A stretch of DNA of 64,000 nt, taken from Albula goreensis (taxonomy: Eukaryota > Chordata > Actinopteri > Albuliformes > Albulidae). Within the stretch, counting starts at the first letter, position 1. Each line of letters starts with the position of its first letter. The notes under the pieces are model-generated. The model had not been told where the DNA came from. It ran no database searches and saw nothing but the letters and a program-made list of their open reading frames with translations. The DNA lies in assembly GCA_022829145.1 (NCBI GenBank), contig CM040741.1, positions 54,928,180-54,992,179 of the forward strand, in the 5' to 3' direction. Of the stretch, positions 1 through 21,040 are shown piece after piece. The position numbers were made by a program, and so were the translations under genes.

Positions 1-522
1 AAGAATCCAATTTAGTGAAACAGTGCTAGTATTTTCCTGTATGAATTTGTATTTTCAAACCTTTTTCAAAATTTTAATTGAACAACCTAAATGTGCACTT
101 TACCATCTTTATTTGTATTTCACAACTTGCAATTTATTATGTAAAAACTCAACAGAAATTCAAACTACCACTTGTAGCAAGGAAAATTATGTTCACAGGA
201 ACCAGATAAACGTATTCTTTAAAATGACCTGCTTTAGAACAATCCAGACTGGTAAGTAACATATTTCCCTAATCAAAGCTTAAACTTAATTTTACCAGAC
301 AACCGAGAAAAACAAAACCACAACATCATAATAATGAACAGAGAGCCAGGCTGACAGAGCAGTGAGATTCCAAAGATTTCTACTGACCACCTGCTTTGGA
401 AACCACCAACCTTTACAGCCAACATCCTTGTTATATACTATATACTTGCCCCATCCTGCACAGTGCCATTGTTGAATCACTAGAGTCCCCATCTCCTCCA
501 GCCATCCATCATCTTCCCTTAC

Positions 523-3500
523 CTGGAATAGTCAGTGTAAACATCCAGAGTGGAGGGGTCCAGCAAGAGGCCACACCATGGAAACAAGGATCCTGAGGGA
601 AGGACCTGGACGTCTGGGCTGTTGCCAGGCAGGGGGAAGTTCACTGCCACCTTCCGAGGGTTAACAAAACAGCCATACTCCACTACACCCCGCTGCAGAG
701 TTCTGTCATCAAAAAAGAGAAAAGGGAGAGAGAGAGAGGACACCAGCAAAATTAACACTACAATAACCACACAGGTCATGGCGATAATATTATTCATATA
801 TTAAAGGCTTTAAAAGATATCCCACTTGAGAAAAGTCTGTGCTTTGCCGAGATCAGGAGTGATGAGCAGGAAATCGTCCACCAACCGCATTAAACATCTG
901 ATGGAGGGAGAGGATAGGAGGGCAATGCACATACAGAGCAGTTCACATACAGGATATGCCTTGGAACACTATAATACCACATGCTGACCATATATATACT
1001 ATTGTGACAGGATGATATTGTTTCACAAAAGAACATATCTTATGCAAGGCACTCAGACGCCCTTCTGAACCAATCTTAACTTAGAACACAAGAGTCTATT
1101 TATATTTAGTTTCATTAAAATCATTGCATTCATTGACTGCATTTTATAGGACATGTTGACAAGGCAATTTGTATTTTGAGGTTTAATATGCTTCTGAGAA
1201 AAAACATCTGGAAAATAATGTGGGAAAAAAAAATATTTTTTACATGAGAACTAAGACTTGGAAAAAGTCTCAGATGAATTCACACGAGCTCAGCAGCTCT
1301 TAATTTGTCCTGTGCTGCCAAGGTTTTCCATCACACATTGATGTGGTACCTGCTAGGGTATTGTAGCTCTGTTTGTCTAGTTAAATTCAATGTGTAATAG
1401 CTGACTGCTACCTAAAGCCCATTTGTTCTCAGCATAGTTCTGAGGATATGAACAATTATTTGAGGTTGATGATGGTAGGTGGACACCCTCACATAAACGT
1501 CCGTGGTCTCTCTCAGACTAACAAAAACCAATAATACCTAAGAAAAAAAGCCACTGAAGTCACTATAGAACAGATGACAAGCGTACCCTCCTCCCTCCAT
1601 GAAGTGGTTCAGCAGAGTGTTTTCCATGTGTCCATAACACAGACAGCAAAGCATTGTGGATGCCACCGAGCCCTGTGGAATCCCTCGGGACTGCCGGAAC
1701 ATTCTGGAACAGACAAACCAAATGCCCATCAGCATCCACGGAATGAACACAACCCAAACATGCTCATATACCAGCTAATATACTCACTTCTTTCCAAACT
1801 GAATTACATGGTTTGAAAGCATCTGTTTGAAGAATTCCAGGACATCCTTGCCATACACATCTGAGGAAAAATGCTGAAAAGGCATTGGATTAGTACTATA
1901 GTACTACTGTTCATGACTGAAATTTCTCTATTTGTATATATCATACAGTAAAATTTCCTTTTAATGTATGTTTGTTGATAAAAAAAAATCACTTCACCCC
2001 AGTAATTAAACTTAAACATTCTCTTACCTCATATTTATATCCAATTGACTTGACAGCTCTGCAAAATGTCTTGCCACACATTCCAGGCACTTGGTCAAAA
2101 TTCACTTCATGCAAACACTAGGACACCTGAAGTTGTAATTCCCTCTAGAAAAGTGATCTGAACAGTAATTTATTTCTCCCCTCACTCACACCTGTTCCAC
2201 TAATATGGCGCTGTGAATCTTTCTGTTCCTCTGAAGGTTCATTACAAATCCCTTCATAGACAGCTCCGTGTCAGCCGATGAACTTGCCTAATGTGGAAAA
2301 GCACACACATACAAATTTTTATATCCATTAATTACCATGCATGGATTTTTCATGCTCAGCAACAAAGACTATGCTGTATTTACCTCTCGGCGAAAGGCCT
2401 TCCTCACTCCATTGCTAGAATCAGCCCATACCTGGGCATATCGTCGGACTGAGAAGACCTCATCTAGGACCGGGGTCAGGACCTCAGTGACAACCTGGAG
2501 TAGCTTATCATGGGGCAAACTGTCATAGGCCCCACTCACATCCATCTGAGAGAAAAATGATCAGCAGTAAGCCACACCCTGGTGTTATTTACGCATTGTA
2601 CAAGGTATTTCAATGTACCACGCGATATTTGCTTTTGAAGAAGGTAACAAGGGCAGTTTATACCTCAACTCAAGAATTACTTGTACGCTTACTAAAGATG
2701 AGCAGACAGTCTGTTGAAGACTAGCAAAAATAGTCCTGTGTTATGTTCTCTACTCTGTAATGAAAATTATACTTGCTTATTCAAATGAATTTGTTTGAAA
2801 AAAAGTTTAATTTTCAATGAGTACTTTTTAATTTATAAAAGATGGGTATCAAAATTGTGGGTATCCTTTGTTGCAAAAGCATTTAAAATTCTGTAAATTT
2901 GATTTTAATTTTACTGGTGTGCAATGAATTTTAAATTTTCAAAAAAATTGCACACTTAACAAATCAAAACAATTACACTAGTTACACAAAAACAGTTACA
3001 TGCCCCTCTTATTATTCCTTTAATCCAAGAGCACAAATGTATCTGATATTTTATGAAATGTGTTATTACTGGAAATATCATCATGTTAAATTTGGTGAGA
3101 GTGTAAAAATAACTGTGACATGTGGATGTGACCTTTGCCAACACTAGATTCCACAAAAGGAAGATGGAAAAACATTTAAACCATAGTACATACACAGCCT
3201 TAAAGCACAATACTATGCCATGTTGCACTTTCCCAGGCACTCAAGATCACAATCTCACCTTCACAAAATAGAGGGGCCGGGGATTTTGTTTCTGAAGAGC
3301 TGCAAACTGGCCCAGGACTCTGTGGATGTCCTGAACCCCAAATACAGTGGAGCCCAGGAGGGAGGGTCTGTCCTGCACACACACTCGCAGAACATCATAC
3401 AGATCTTTCATCCGGGACTGGAATGACTGTAAGGAGGCACAAAGCATACAGTAGTAAGGGACATTGAACATGCACAGTCAAGCAAGCTCAAACTGAGCTA

Positions 3501-6500
3501 CCAAATTTACCAAGAGTTCCATTCCTTAATGAGAAAATAATGGTGTAAAATGAATGAAAATAATTTTGATGACTTGTACCCTTGCCTGGGCATCCATCTT
3601 CACAACCCTGACTATGGGCCTTAATCCATCCTGCTTGGGGATGAAGCGCAGTTGGGACATCACTGTGTTTTTGGGGAGGGATGCAACTTGTTTGGTTGTT
3701 AGAGGTTCCCACTGCCCTTTTGAAAGTTGCTTTCTGTAAGAATTTGACATGTTTCAGTTTCATTTTTCCACATGAACAGAGAACAGGATGTGGGAATGTA
3801 GGAAAATGTGGGATAATGACACTAAACAATGTGACATTACACAACAGTTTACATACATGACCCACAAAAAGGTGTGAAACATCTCTGGCAATCATTTGAC
3901 TCATTTTCATGTAAAAAAAAAAAACACTATAGAATTGTTTCTACCTGGAGCCCAGTTCCTGGAGTCTCTTCCACACCTTTTCCCTGTAGAAGCGCAGGAT
4001 GTTCTTCTGGCCACTGCTTTCTGTGACATAGAATACAGCCCGGATCAGGCCAACAACATACTCCTCCAGCAACCAGGACAGAAACTGCCCCAACAGGCGC
4101 TCTCGGTATCGGTGTTCGCTTGCAGGGACATGGCCTGAGACAGAAGGAGAACAGAGGAACTGATGAGAAGCAGTGGAAAAATTGCTCCCATTACAAGATG
4201 TATTGGTACAGTAATTCTCATAACAAACAGATTTTTAAAGAACCTTTAAGGACAAGTGTTCAAGGTCTTTTTTTAATGAATGACATGTGTAACTTGATTC
4301 AATGTTGTAATCATGCCACTAAGGCTTCTCATTGGCCCATTCTGCTAAGGCACTACTTTTTGAATAGACCATGTGGTTACCTTCATCATGAACACTATGT
4401 TTCTACTAAAGGCCAATATTTAAAACATCGTGTTCATTCATATACTTTTTAATAACTGAATGTAAACTGAGATACAACAATAGGCCAAACATTTAGTATA
4501 TTCATTCCTCACACACATGCACAACCTGCAAAAACAGTGAATATAGGGGAAATGCTGGGACTGTCAATATGTTTCTGAAATCAGCGATAAAGAGGGGAAA
4601 TATACCTTGGTTAAGGGAAGAATGAACCATATGGAAGTGTATTAGTATATGTGTATAAATATTTGATTGAAAGCCCTTATAACCAAATCGAAACTTATGT
4701 GGGGGAGATACAAAACCCAAGCTTGATTCCACTAATTTATTAAAAAAAAAGAAAAGCTCCAATGCCACAATGATTTTAAAAAAATGCTAACACAACTGGG
4801 ATTGATTGATGTGTGGAGGGATTTCTATCTATGATTTTGTCTAGGTATTTACATCTATTATACCTATTATTCCCAATGTCACTCATTCTGCTCAAGAATC
4901 AATTACTTCTTGCAGGTCTGACTGATGGGTTACATATACGTCTGACCATTCAAGAGTACACCTTACATTACAACTGGATGACAGACAGAAGAACATAATC
5001 TTCTATGCATAATGCTTCATGCATTTAAAATGATACAGTGTTATAAAACACACTCAGAAAGAATTTACACAAAGATCCACATGGACTGAATCATGCAAAT
5101 GTTTAACAAGAGATAAATAAAATATATGATAAAGAAGTAAAGACAAAAATCAAGAAAACTGTGAAATGGCAAGAAACTTTTGTGAGACTGCAGGCTGAGA
5201 GTAATGTTTACACAGGCAGGAGCCTAACTCTCAGACCAGTAATATATAGTAAATTACATGAAATTCATTCGACATTCCCTCCAAATACTGCATACTAAAG
5301 GCACTGTTTCACACAGTGTCCCATGTTTTAAGTAGTTGAATTTACTTTTTTAATTATTTATTTTGTTTCATTATGTATGTATGCAGAAAATGTATGTGCA
5401 ATACCAATGCAACACAAATGACAATCTATTGTTTTATTAAAAAAAAAAATTCAAAGTTAAATCATGTCTTACTACTATGAAAATCTCATAAGTCATAGCT
5501 CCTACCTGTTTTACTGATCTTCAGCCAGTCACAGTCATTCACCCTCATCTTCCACATTAGTTCAGAGAGGGAGAGCCGATCAAACCTGCCCATGGTCAGG
5601 AAGGCCTTTACACGGTAAAAGAAATGTACCCGATTGTGGGCAGAGCCCCATAGCTCCTTTGGAACCACCCAGAAGAGGCTCTCTCGGACAAAGCAATATA
5701 CACTGAACGGTGAGCAGTGTAGAGCCAGGAGGGAGCTCAGGTCTTTGCCAGCCCATACAGCGGGGCATGCCTTCTGCAGGATCCAAGCGTAAGGGCACTT
5801 CCTGTGCCGGAGAAGAAACTGACTGAATATGTCCACCATGTTGAAGAAGCGCTTGGGGAGTTTCTTTGGGGTCCTTTCTGCACTTTTCAAGCATGATACC
5901 CTCCCCAAAAAAATAAGCCTCACCAGGTCGCGTCCTTCCAAATGCATCCCAGCTCCTCCCCTCTGCTTTCTGTTCAGCAAGAAGCTTTTCAGGCCTCTGC
6001 CACTGTACATCAGGATCCGGGTGTGAATAAAACTCTGGGAAGGGGGTATGGGGTGGGATGCCCCATTCCTCCAGCCACAATTCCTCTCAGCAGTAGTTTT
6101 CCTTGAACCCTGACTCTTCTGTACATTTACTACTTGCTCTTTCCTCATCCGTTTGTTCATTGGCTCAGTTTCTGCTGGCTCCACTTCCTCATCTCCTTCT
6201 TCTTTTCCCTCAAAGCGCTTCCATTTTCCTGGTGCCCTTTGTCTGTTCCACCTCCTCTTCTGCGAGTGACTAGTTTCCCCTTTAGGTTTCAGTTTGTCCT
6301 TGCTCACTCTGTCACTCCATAATGTCGGCAACTGATGGGATCTGGTCTTCCTGAGATGGAATGTGAAACGGTTTTCCACTGTGACTAAACCATAGAAGGG
6401 AACCCCACAGACCTGAAACAAGCAGGAGGGGGGCACTGCCACAAATACAGCACAGTTCTCCAGTAGGTACCTGGTGAACTCTGTGCCTAGTCTCTGATTG

Positions 6501-7876
6501 ATAGTCATCCATAAGTCACTGCTGTTGACGAATGCCGCACTCTGTGTGAGTTCTCCCTGGAAGATGAGGTCATTGGCTTCTCTGTGGTGATGCGCTCTCA
6601 GGACATACCCCTGTGACAAAACATTACACTTGCCTTTCTTCTTAGCAGTGTTTAACACAAAAGCCAGCAGCTCCGACAGTGTTGTAATCTGCAGGGAAGG
6701 ACATGAAAGATGAAAATTAACCTGAGTGACAATTCAGTGATAAGCCTGTTGGGACATGTGGCTTCAAAATCAAAGACTTTAAAAATTAGAGCAAGTGTTT
6801 TTGTTTTGTTTACAGAGGTAATAATCTTTTCCCAAAATACATCCAATGTAGTTGTCCTCATTCCAGGTCCTGGAGAGCCACAATATGTGCTGGTTTTCAT
6901 TTTCACCTGAAATTCCACAGCCTGTTTGGATCCAAGAAATCAGATGCCATGATTTAACTTGTTAATTAACAGCATTTGTTATTAAGCGCTGTTTGTAACA
7001 AAAAAAAGTACGAGCAGTGAGGACCACTGATCCAATGTCATGCGCTCTTGGCATGGATGTCAGCCAGGGAGAAGTTGCAGGATGAGGGGTGGGGGACAAC
7101 TGATGTTATAACTGATCCATAAGACTGATGACACACCGAAATAGTTAACTCACATTATTAAATTGTAAACAAATAAACTGAGGACTTAATGGCATCTCTG
7201 TATATCCTAAATGAATAATGTCTTATGGCTTTCAATTTTCTGGTGGCGACTACAAATTGTTTATTGCCCACACGACTTAATAGCAACACATAGAAGACCT
7301 AGCTAAAATAATGACTTCGGCGCTGAGGTACACATGTATGGACTTTTCTCTGGCACTGTTCTGAAATTTCAAAAATTATGATGCTTTGTTCAAAATCGCC
7401 TGCAACCTGAAAACGATTGCCTGCCCAATGCTCAGCATAAATCTTAACAGCAGCGCCATTCAATACATTTTATCAAACCATACAAAGTATAGCAGTAGGT
7501 ACCGAAAAAACATGGTAAGGTTATAAACAGCTTCTTTTTACACATGCGGGTGTATGGCATATCCTTTTACAGTGTAGGCTAGAACAGCCTTTGAGTCAGC
7601 ACATAAGGCGCCAAGGAACGTCACTTCCCATCTTCAGTTTGAATTTCAAGAACTTACTTGAGTACTGCTTGTGATTTGTTGCTGCAACACTTTGTCTGTG
7701 CACACAATTAATCTTCTTGCAGATGTTTTCAGGTAGTCACTGTCAGACGGCTCAATCAAAACTGCTTTCCGTCCATCTTTGAATAATATGCTTTGAGAAA
7801 ACTCATCTATAGTCTGCACTACAGGATACACTGACCGCAGAATAAAAAGTACACGTGATAAGTCGCGGTCTACCAT
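523..7876 (-). CDS. tert: telomerase reverse transcriptase (tert), 5' part: coding exons 1-11, 3' end outside window
   Basis: Catalytic subunit of telomerase, which copies the telomerase RNA template onto chromosome ends in the nucleus. Exons read on the minus strand with consensus splice sites and continuous phase: 7658-7876, 5506-6688, 3945-4134, 3580-3733, 3259-3426, 2384-2545, 2192-2287, 1788-1873, 1587-1703, 826-897, 523-702 (2627 nt, about 875 residues). From memory, human exons 1, 7, 8 and 10 have the same coding lengths (219, 96, 86, 72). Visible parts: TEN domain (about 1-190), a basic/acidic linker (about 205-265), the RNA-binding domain in exons 2-3, motif 2 ([14 protein letters not shown]), motif A MDVSGAYD with catalytic D640, motif B' GIPQGS (760-765), motif C LVDDF with D799/D800, motif D, and motif E WCGLLLD (858-864). 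The start is the first ATG, and exon 1 ends at a CAA|GTAAGT donor. Exons for the C-terminal extension (usual fish length about 1,090 residues) must lie left of position 1; bases 1-522 hold no match to them. No frameshift or lost catalytic residue is seen. Confidence 0.97.
6850..7015. repeat. dispersed repeat remnant in tert intron 1
   Basis: The stretch around 6855-6905 (CCTGGAGAGCCACAATATG, then TGCTGGTTTTCATTTTCACC), followed by TTAACTTGTTAATTAACAG, resembles from memory a widespread fish interspersed repeat whose core reads roughly 'cctggagggccacagtgtctgcaggttttcattcc' and whose tail is 'gctaattaac'. It sits inside intron 1 of tert (6689-7657). The family name cannot be assigned without a repeat-library search. 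Confidence 0.45.
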
Positions 7877-8060
7877 TTTACAGAGGATAATCGTTCAAAG
7901 CGACTCCTTGTTGTTATGAAGACACCGACATAATCAGACAGAATTTTACGAAGAAACGCCTCACAGCGTGCTTCAGCATGCTTTTCTCCAATCACCCATG
8001 ATCATGCTCATCTATCTCAAAGAGGAAGTGGCGCGACGACAGTGGTGATTGCATGGTTTT
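7877..8060 (-). promoter_or_regulatory. probable tert 5' UTR / proximal promoter
   Basis: Sequence immediately upstream of the tert ATG. There is no TATA box in a plausible position. An ETS-like GAGGAAGTG lies at 8022-8030 and a CCAAT pentamer (plus strand) at 7989-7993. A perfect E-box CACGTG lies just inside coding exon 1 (7852-7857). ETS and E-box sites are established inputs to the human TERT promoter; whether these function here is inference. The transcription start site cannot be placed. Confidence 0.4.
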
Positions 8061-9587
8061 TGTAAACCTGCAAGCTTATTGGAGCCCATAAGTATCTGGG
8101 GGTGGACTTGGTCGGTCCTAAATTGGAGTCCCACCTTTACATTTGTGATGAGTCAGAAGTGGCATACCTAAGGCTACAACTGTTTGGAGAGTTAACATAC
8201 ATTCTTTAAAAAATGTATCCAATAAGCCGTTTATTAAAATTACAACGATGGACAAGGGGATATTTGCCGTCAGTTTTTATGTAGTACGATGTCAATGTAG
8301 ATTGCTCAATTCATATCTGTATTGAATAAGTACAGTAAACATCAAATATTGGAGTTCGTTGAGGTTTTTGATGGTTCAGCATAGCACACAAATATGCAAC
8401 AGGCAGCCTCGCACTAGAAAAGTACTGCCAGATGCAGGCAAAGTAATTGATAGGAAAGGCTGACCCTCCCACCCGTGTTGACTACTTGATTATCACCGCG
8501 TGGAATATTTCATGAAATACAGTTTTGATATGACATATTCAAAAGCCAAAGTGAATTACGTTCTGTACGCATTTTAACGCCATTTTGGAACAAATAACAA
8601 TATATAACAATGTTATTGTGAAAACATGAGAACAATTACATTCTTTATTATAATCAGTCGAGGATTATTTTTAAAAAAAAAAAAACAATTGCGTCATATG
8701 TATTCTGTATTTATTTATATGATTATTTATATAATAAAGGCACATTTATTTATAATTTCAACAACAATGGGATTCCACACGCTAGACTCCTATGGCAGAA
8801 AAAATAGTAAAAAGCACCAACAACTGCAATGAAGAATTTAATTTCATTCTGAGACCATTATCCATATAAATTTTACCCCTGGGGACATTGATGGCTTGAA
8901 TTATTTTAGGATTCATATTTCTGTAGCAATATTTAGCATTCAATTTGGTACATGGCAGCTGTTAATAAACAAACCTGAGGGGAATAAGCAAATGTACCTG
9001 AAGTACCTAGATTTACAGCTGGCTAAATTGGCTTTTTATATCCAGCTGTAAGATGGCTTTTGCCACACAAGTGTCAACAGTAGTGAAAGAACTTACAGAG
9101 GCATTGCATAATGTGAACTGTACAAAGCACATTATGCAAAAGCTAGCTCGATGTCCTTTCTTCTCAGCCTTTGTGTTGTCCAATGTATTCCTGTGCATGG
9201 AAACAGTCTCCACCAAGCAATTACTTAACATTGTATATGCCTATGTCAGGCGTTTTGCAGATGACATATAGTTTGATGGCTGGAAGGTGGAGACAAGAAT
9301 CAGCTGCTGATGGCATTGATGAAACTGTGCCAAAACCACACTTAACCTCACACAAGCTCCATCACAGTCCACGATGTGGTAATAACTATTTTTTTATGTC
9401 CTCCACAAACTTTTATTTGACAACTCCATGTTTTTCCAAGGTTTCCACTCATGCAGAAAAGGCACAATCATGAGTATATAACTTGTCTGTTCATGTTTTG
9501 TGCCATTTCTGATCACCTTCTCAATGTCTCAATGACATCACCCAATTTGTTCAGGCTTTTGTCTCTGTTTATTTCCACAACTTTCAG
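8061..9587. other. intergenic, AT-rich, no gene recognised
   Basis: AT-rich spacer between the tert promoter and the tRNA gene. Short open frames exist on both strands around 9013-9473 but show no recognisable domain, splice context or codon pattern. No promoter or recognisable transposon was seen. Confidence 0.5.
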
Positions 9588-9658
9588 GCGCCGCTGGTGT
9601 AGTGGTATCATGCAAGATTCCCATTCTTGCGACCCGGGTTCGATTCCCGGGCGGCGCA
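9588..9658 (+). tRNA. trnG-CCC: tRNA-Gly, anticodon CCC
   Basis: A 71-base intronless tRNA. The seven-base acceptor stem GCGCCGC (9588-9594) pairs perfectly with GCGGCGC (9651-9657), followed by discriminator A at 9658. The A box (TGGTGTAGTGG) and a perfect B box (GGTTCGATTCC, 9637-9647) are the internal Pol III promoter. The anticodon stem CAAGA/TCTTG encloses loop TTCCCAT with anticodon CCC at 9620-9622, reading GGG codons. A TTTT Pol III terminator follows at 9662-9665. CCA is not encoded, as expected in eukaryotes. It appears identical over its length to the vertebrate tRNA-Gly-CCC I remember, so it is probably functional. Confidence 0.97.
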
Positions 9659-9661
9659 CGC

Positions 9662-9665
9662 TTTT
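9662..9665 (+). terminator. Pol III T-run terminator of tRNA-Gly
   Basis: A run of four T residues three bases past the discriminator base of the tRNA, the minimal vertebrate RNA polymerase III stop signal. Confidence 0.75.
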
Positions 9666-9889
9666 GGTGATCTTTACTCGGTAGCGACTCTAATTTTCTC
9701 TCTGGACTTTCATTAAAATAAAATGTAATTAAACTCTTATGTGATTGTTACGAACACGACATATTAAATCAAAACTAATAAATGTCAAAAATATCACACA
9801 TAGAAAACAAGTTAGCCAAGTGGTAACAGCTAACTAGTATGTATCTCCGTTTGCTAACGTTACCCGCTTGCTTCTCTGTAGGTCCTAAC

Positions 9890-10139
9890 TGTCTCATTGC
9901 GCATGCGAAATTGTATATCCGCTCCGATTTCTCCGCCATCTTATGTCGCCTTTCTATTGTTCAGAATTGGGGCTAGCAGAAGCGGCGGTAGACAATTTGT
10001 GCGATTTATTAACATTTTCTAAGACCCTTCTGTGGACAACAACGGCAAATTAATTACGTTTCATATACCTAGACCGTAAAATAACACGTAACAAGTGGAT
10101 TTACCTCTCAGGGTTCGATCTATTATTCGATCGGGAAAT
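9890..10139 (+). promoter_or_regulatory. tia1 core promoter and 5' UTR
   Basis: TATA-less housekeeping-type promoter. A near-perfect NRF1 palindrome TGCGCATGCGA lies at 9898-9908, and a YY1-type CGCCATCTTA at 9934-9943, an arrangement typical of initiator-proximal YY1 sites. The 5' UTR then runs about 200 bases to the ATG at 10140. The motifs are seen; the start site just after the YY1 motif is inference. Confidence 0.6.
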
Positions 10140-19525
<9,386 letters not shown>

Positions 19526-19956
19526 TAGGGGATGGAGTCCTCCAGCCCTCCGAGGCCGCAGGCCCTCTGTTGGGGTTTGGACGACTATCGGCCTAATTGA
19601 GACCCCTGTGGAGGGAGAGAGATAGGTGATTTGACCTCTGGCCCCATAATTTTTTCCAGATGATTTGTGATTGAAAGAAAGCAGTGGGCTGTGCGGTCCT
19701 GGAGGACTAGAGTTGTAATGCCCTTGGATGACACACTTAAACGCATACACACAGAACACACACACACATGCACACGGTCTTTGGCCAGGTGTCAGACAGA
19801 CTCAACGAAAAAAAAGGACTATGCCATTTTTAAAAAATAAAATGAATAAAAAATTACTATGAATAAAATAAGATAGTGACTCTTTTTGGGATTTGCTTTT
19901 GTTTTTGGGGTTTATTTAGAGCGATTTAAACTGCTGGTTTCATAAAAACGGAGCTT

Positions 19957-19989
<33 letters not shown>

Positions 19990-21040
19990 GGGACTATCAG
20001 TATAAATCAGTTGTAATTTTAATAAAAAGTGTTTCCAGCAATGAGGGGTGAAACCATGAATCATGTGAAAACGTTACAGACCTTTTTATGTTTATAGATA
20101 AAACAAAATGGATGTCAGCTGTTTTTTTTTTTTTTTTTAAATTAGATTTTCAATTTTTCGTTTCTCTAAACTAAACCAATTGCAGGGATTACTGCCACTC
20201 TTCTCTTTCTTTAAAGGCAGACAAATATTGCACAATACTAGAACTCTTGGTTATCTTTTCACAAATTTGATGTTCTTACACAAATTATAGGTATTTTAAA
20301 TTGTTTTGCATTCCACTTTTTTTTCCTTTAGAATGTTGTGTATTGGAGGGCTTAAGTATACCATTTTGTATGTAAATAACCAAACAGAGTCTGTTCAAAT
20401 GTTCTGAAACTGTATAAAGGAGAGAAAAAAACCTCATGTTAATTATGGAAGCTTGCTTGCTTTTTTTGGGGGATGGGTTGGGGGGGGTTCTTAAAATAAT
20501 AAATTAAACCTTAGCAGCACTGTTAAAATGCTGGTCTGTGCAGATGTTTGGGACAGTGCAACATTTGATTCTTCCAGGGGAGGGGTAGGGATGGGAAGAC
20601 CACAGCATTGCTATGCAGTGCAAAAACATTTAGACTGAAGAAAAAATGTAGAATTTAAGTAATTCTGTGTATAAAAAATAATATTGATTTCTTTTGTTTG
20701 TTTTGGGGTGTTTTTTATGGCGTAGTAATTAGTATTGTAAAATACCTGAATGGATCCGAATTTTGCACTGTAGCCCCTTGGAAGTGTTTTAAACTGAGTT
20801 GGATGAGACCTGTTGTGTTGCCTTATTTTGAGTTTATTTCATTTTAACCAACCGATTATCATTAAGAGTAGGCAGTGCCTAAGGATATTTTCAGACCTTA
20901 TGTTTTGAAGAGGTGGGATTTTTTTGTGGGAGGGGGGAGGTGGAAGGGTTGGGGAATGGGTTTTTGATAATGTTTATGCTACTATAACGTGTTCTTGCTT
21001 TGTCCCATTAAAATGCTGATGCGTATAAACATTTCTTGTG
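19526..21040 (+). other. tia1 3' UTR with several candidate poly(A) sites
   Basis: After the TGA at 19523-19525 there is about 1.5 kb of U-rich sequence typical of a 3' UTR. Candidate poly(A) signals: AATAAA at 19836, 20021 and 20498, and ATTAAA at 21007-21012 followed by a GT-rich stretch (TTGTGAGG). A perfect run of 29 T (19961-19989), another long T run near 20121-20138 and several GT-rich stretches are conspicuous. Use of the distal site is inferred from composition, not shown. Confidence 0.6.
21007..21012 (+). terminator. candidate distal poly(A) signal of tia1
   Basis: ATTAAA hexamer, the commonest variant signal, with a GT-rich downstream element about 25 bases later and loss of 3'-UTR-like composition soon afterwards. 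Confidence 0.4.

Noticed and set aside
292..492. Possible tert exon 12 left of exon 11
   Set aside because: The translated minus strand does not resemble the expected thumb-domain start and lacks an in-phase acceptor.
3488..3910. 140-codon minus-strand frame overlapping tert exon 4
   Set aside because: Different frame from the verified tert exon 3580-3733; not continuous with neighbouring exons.
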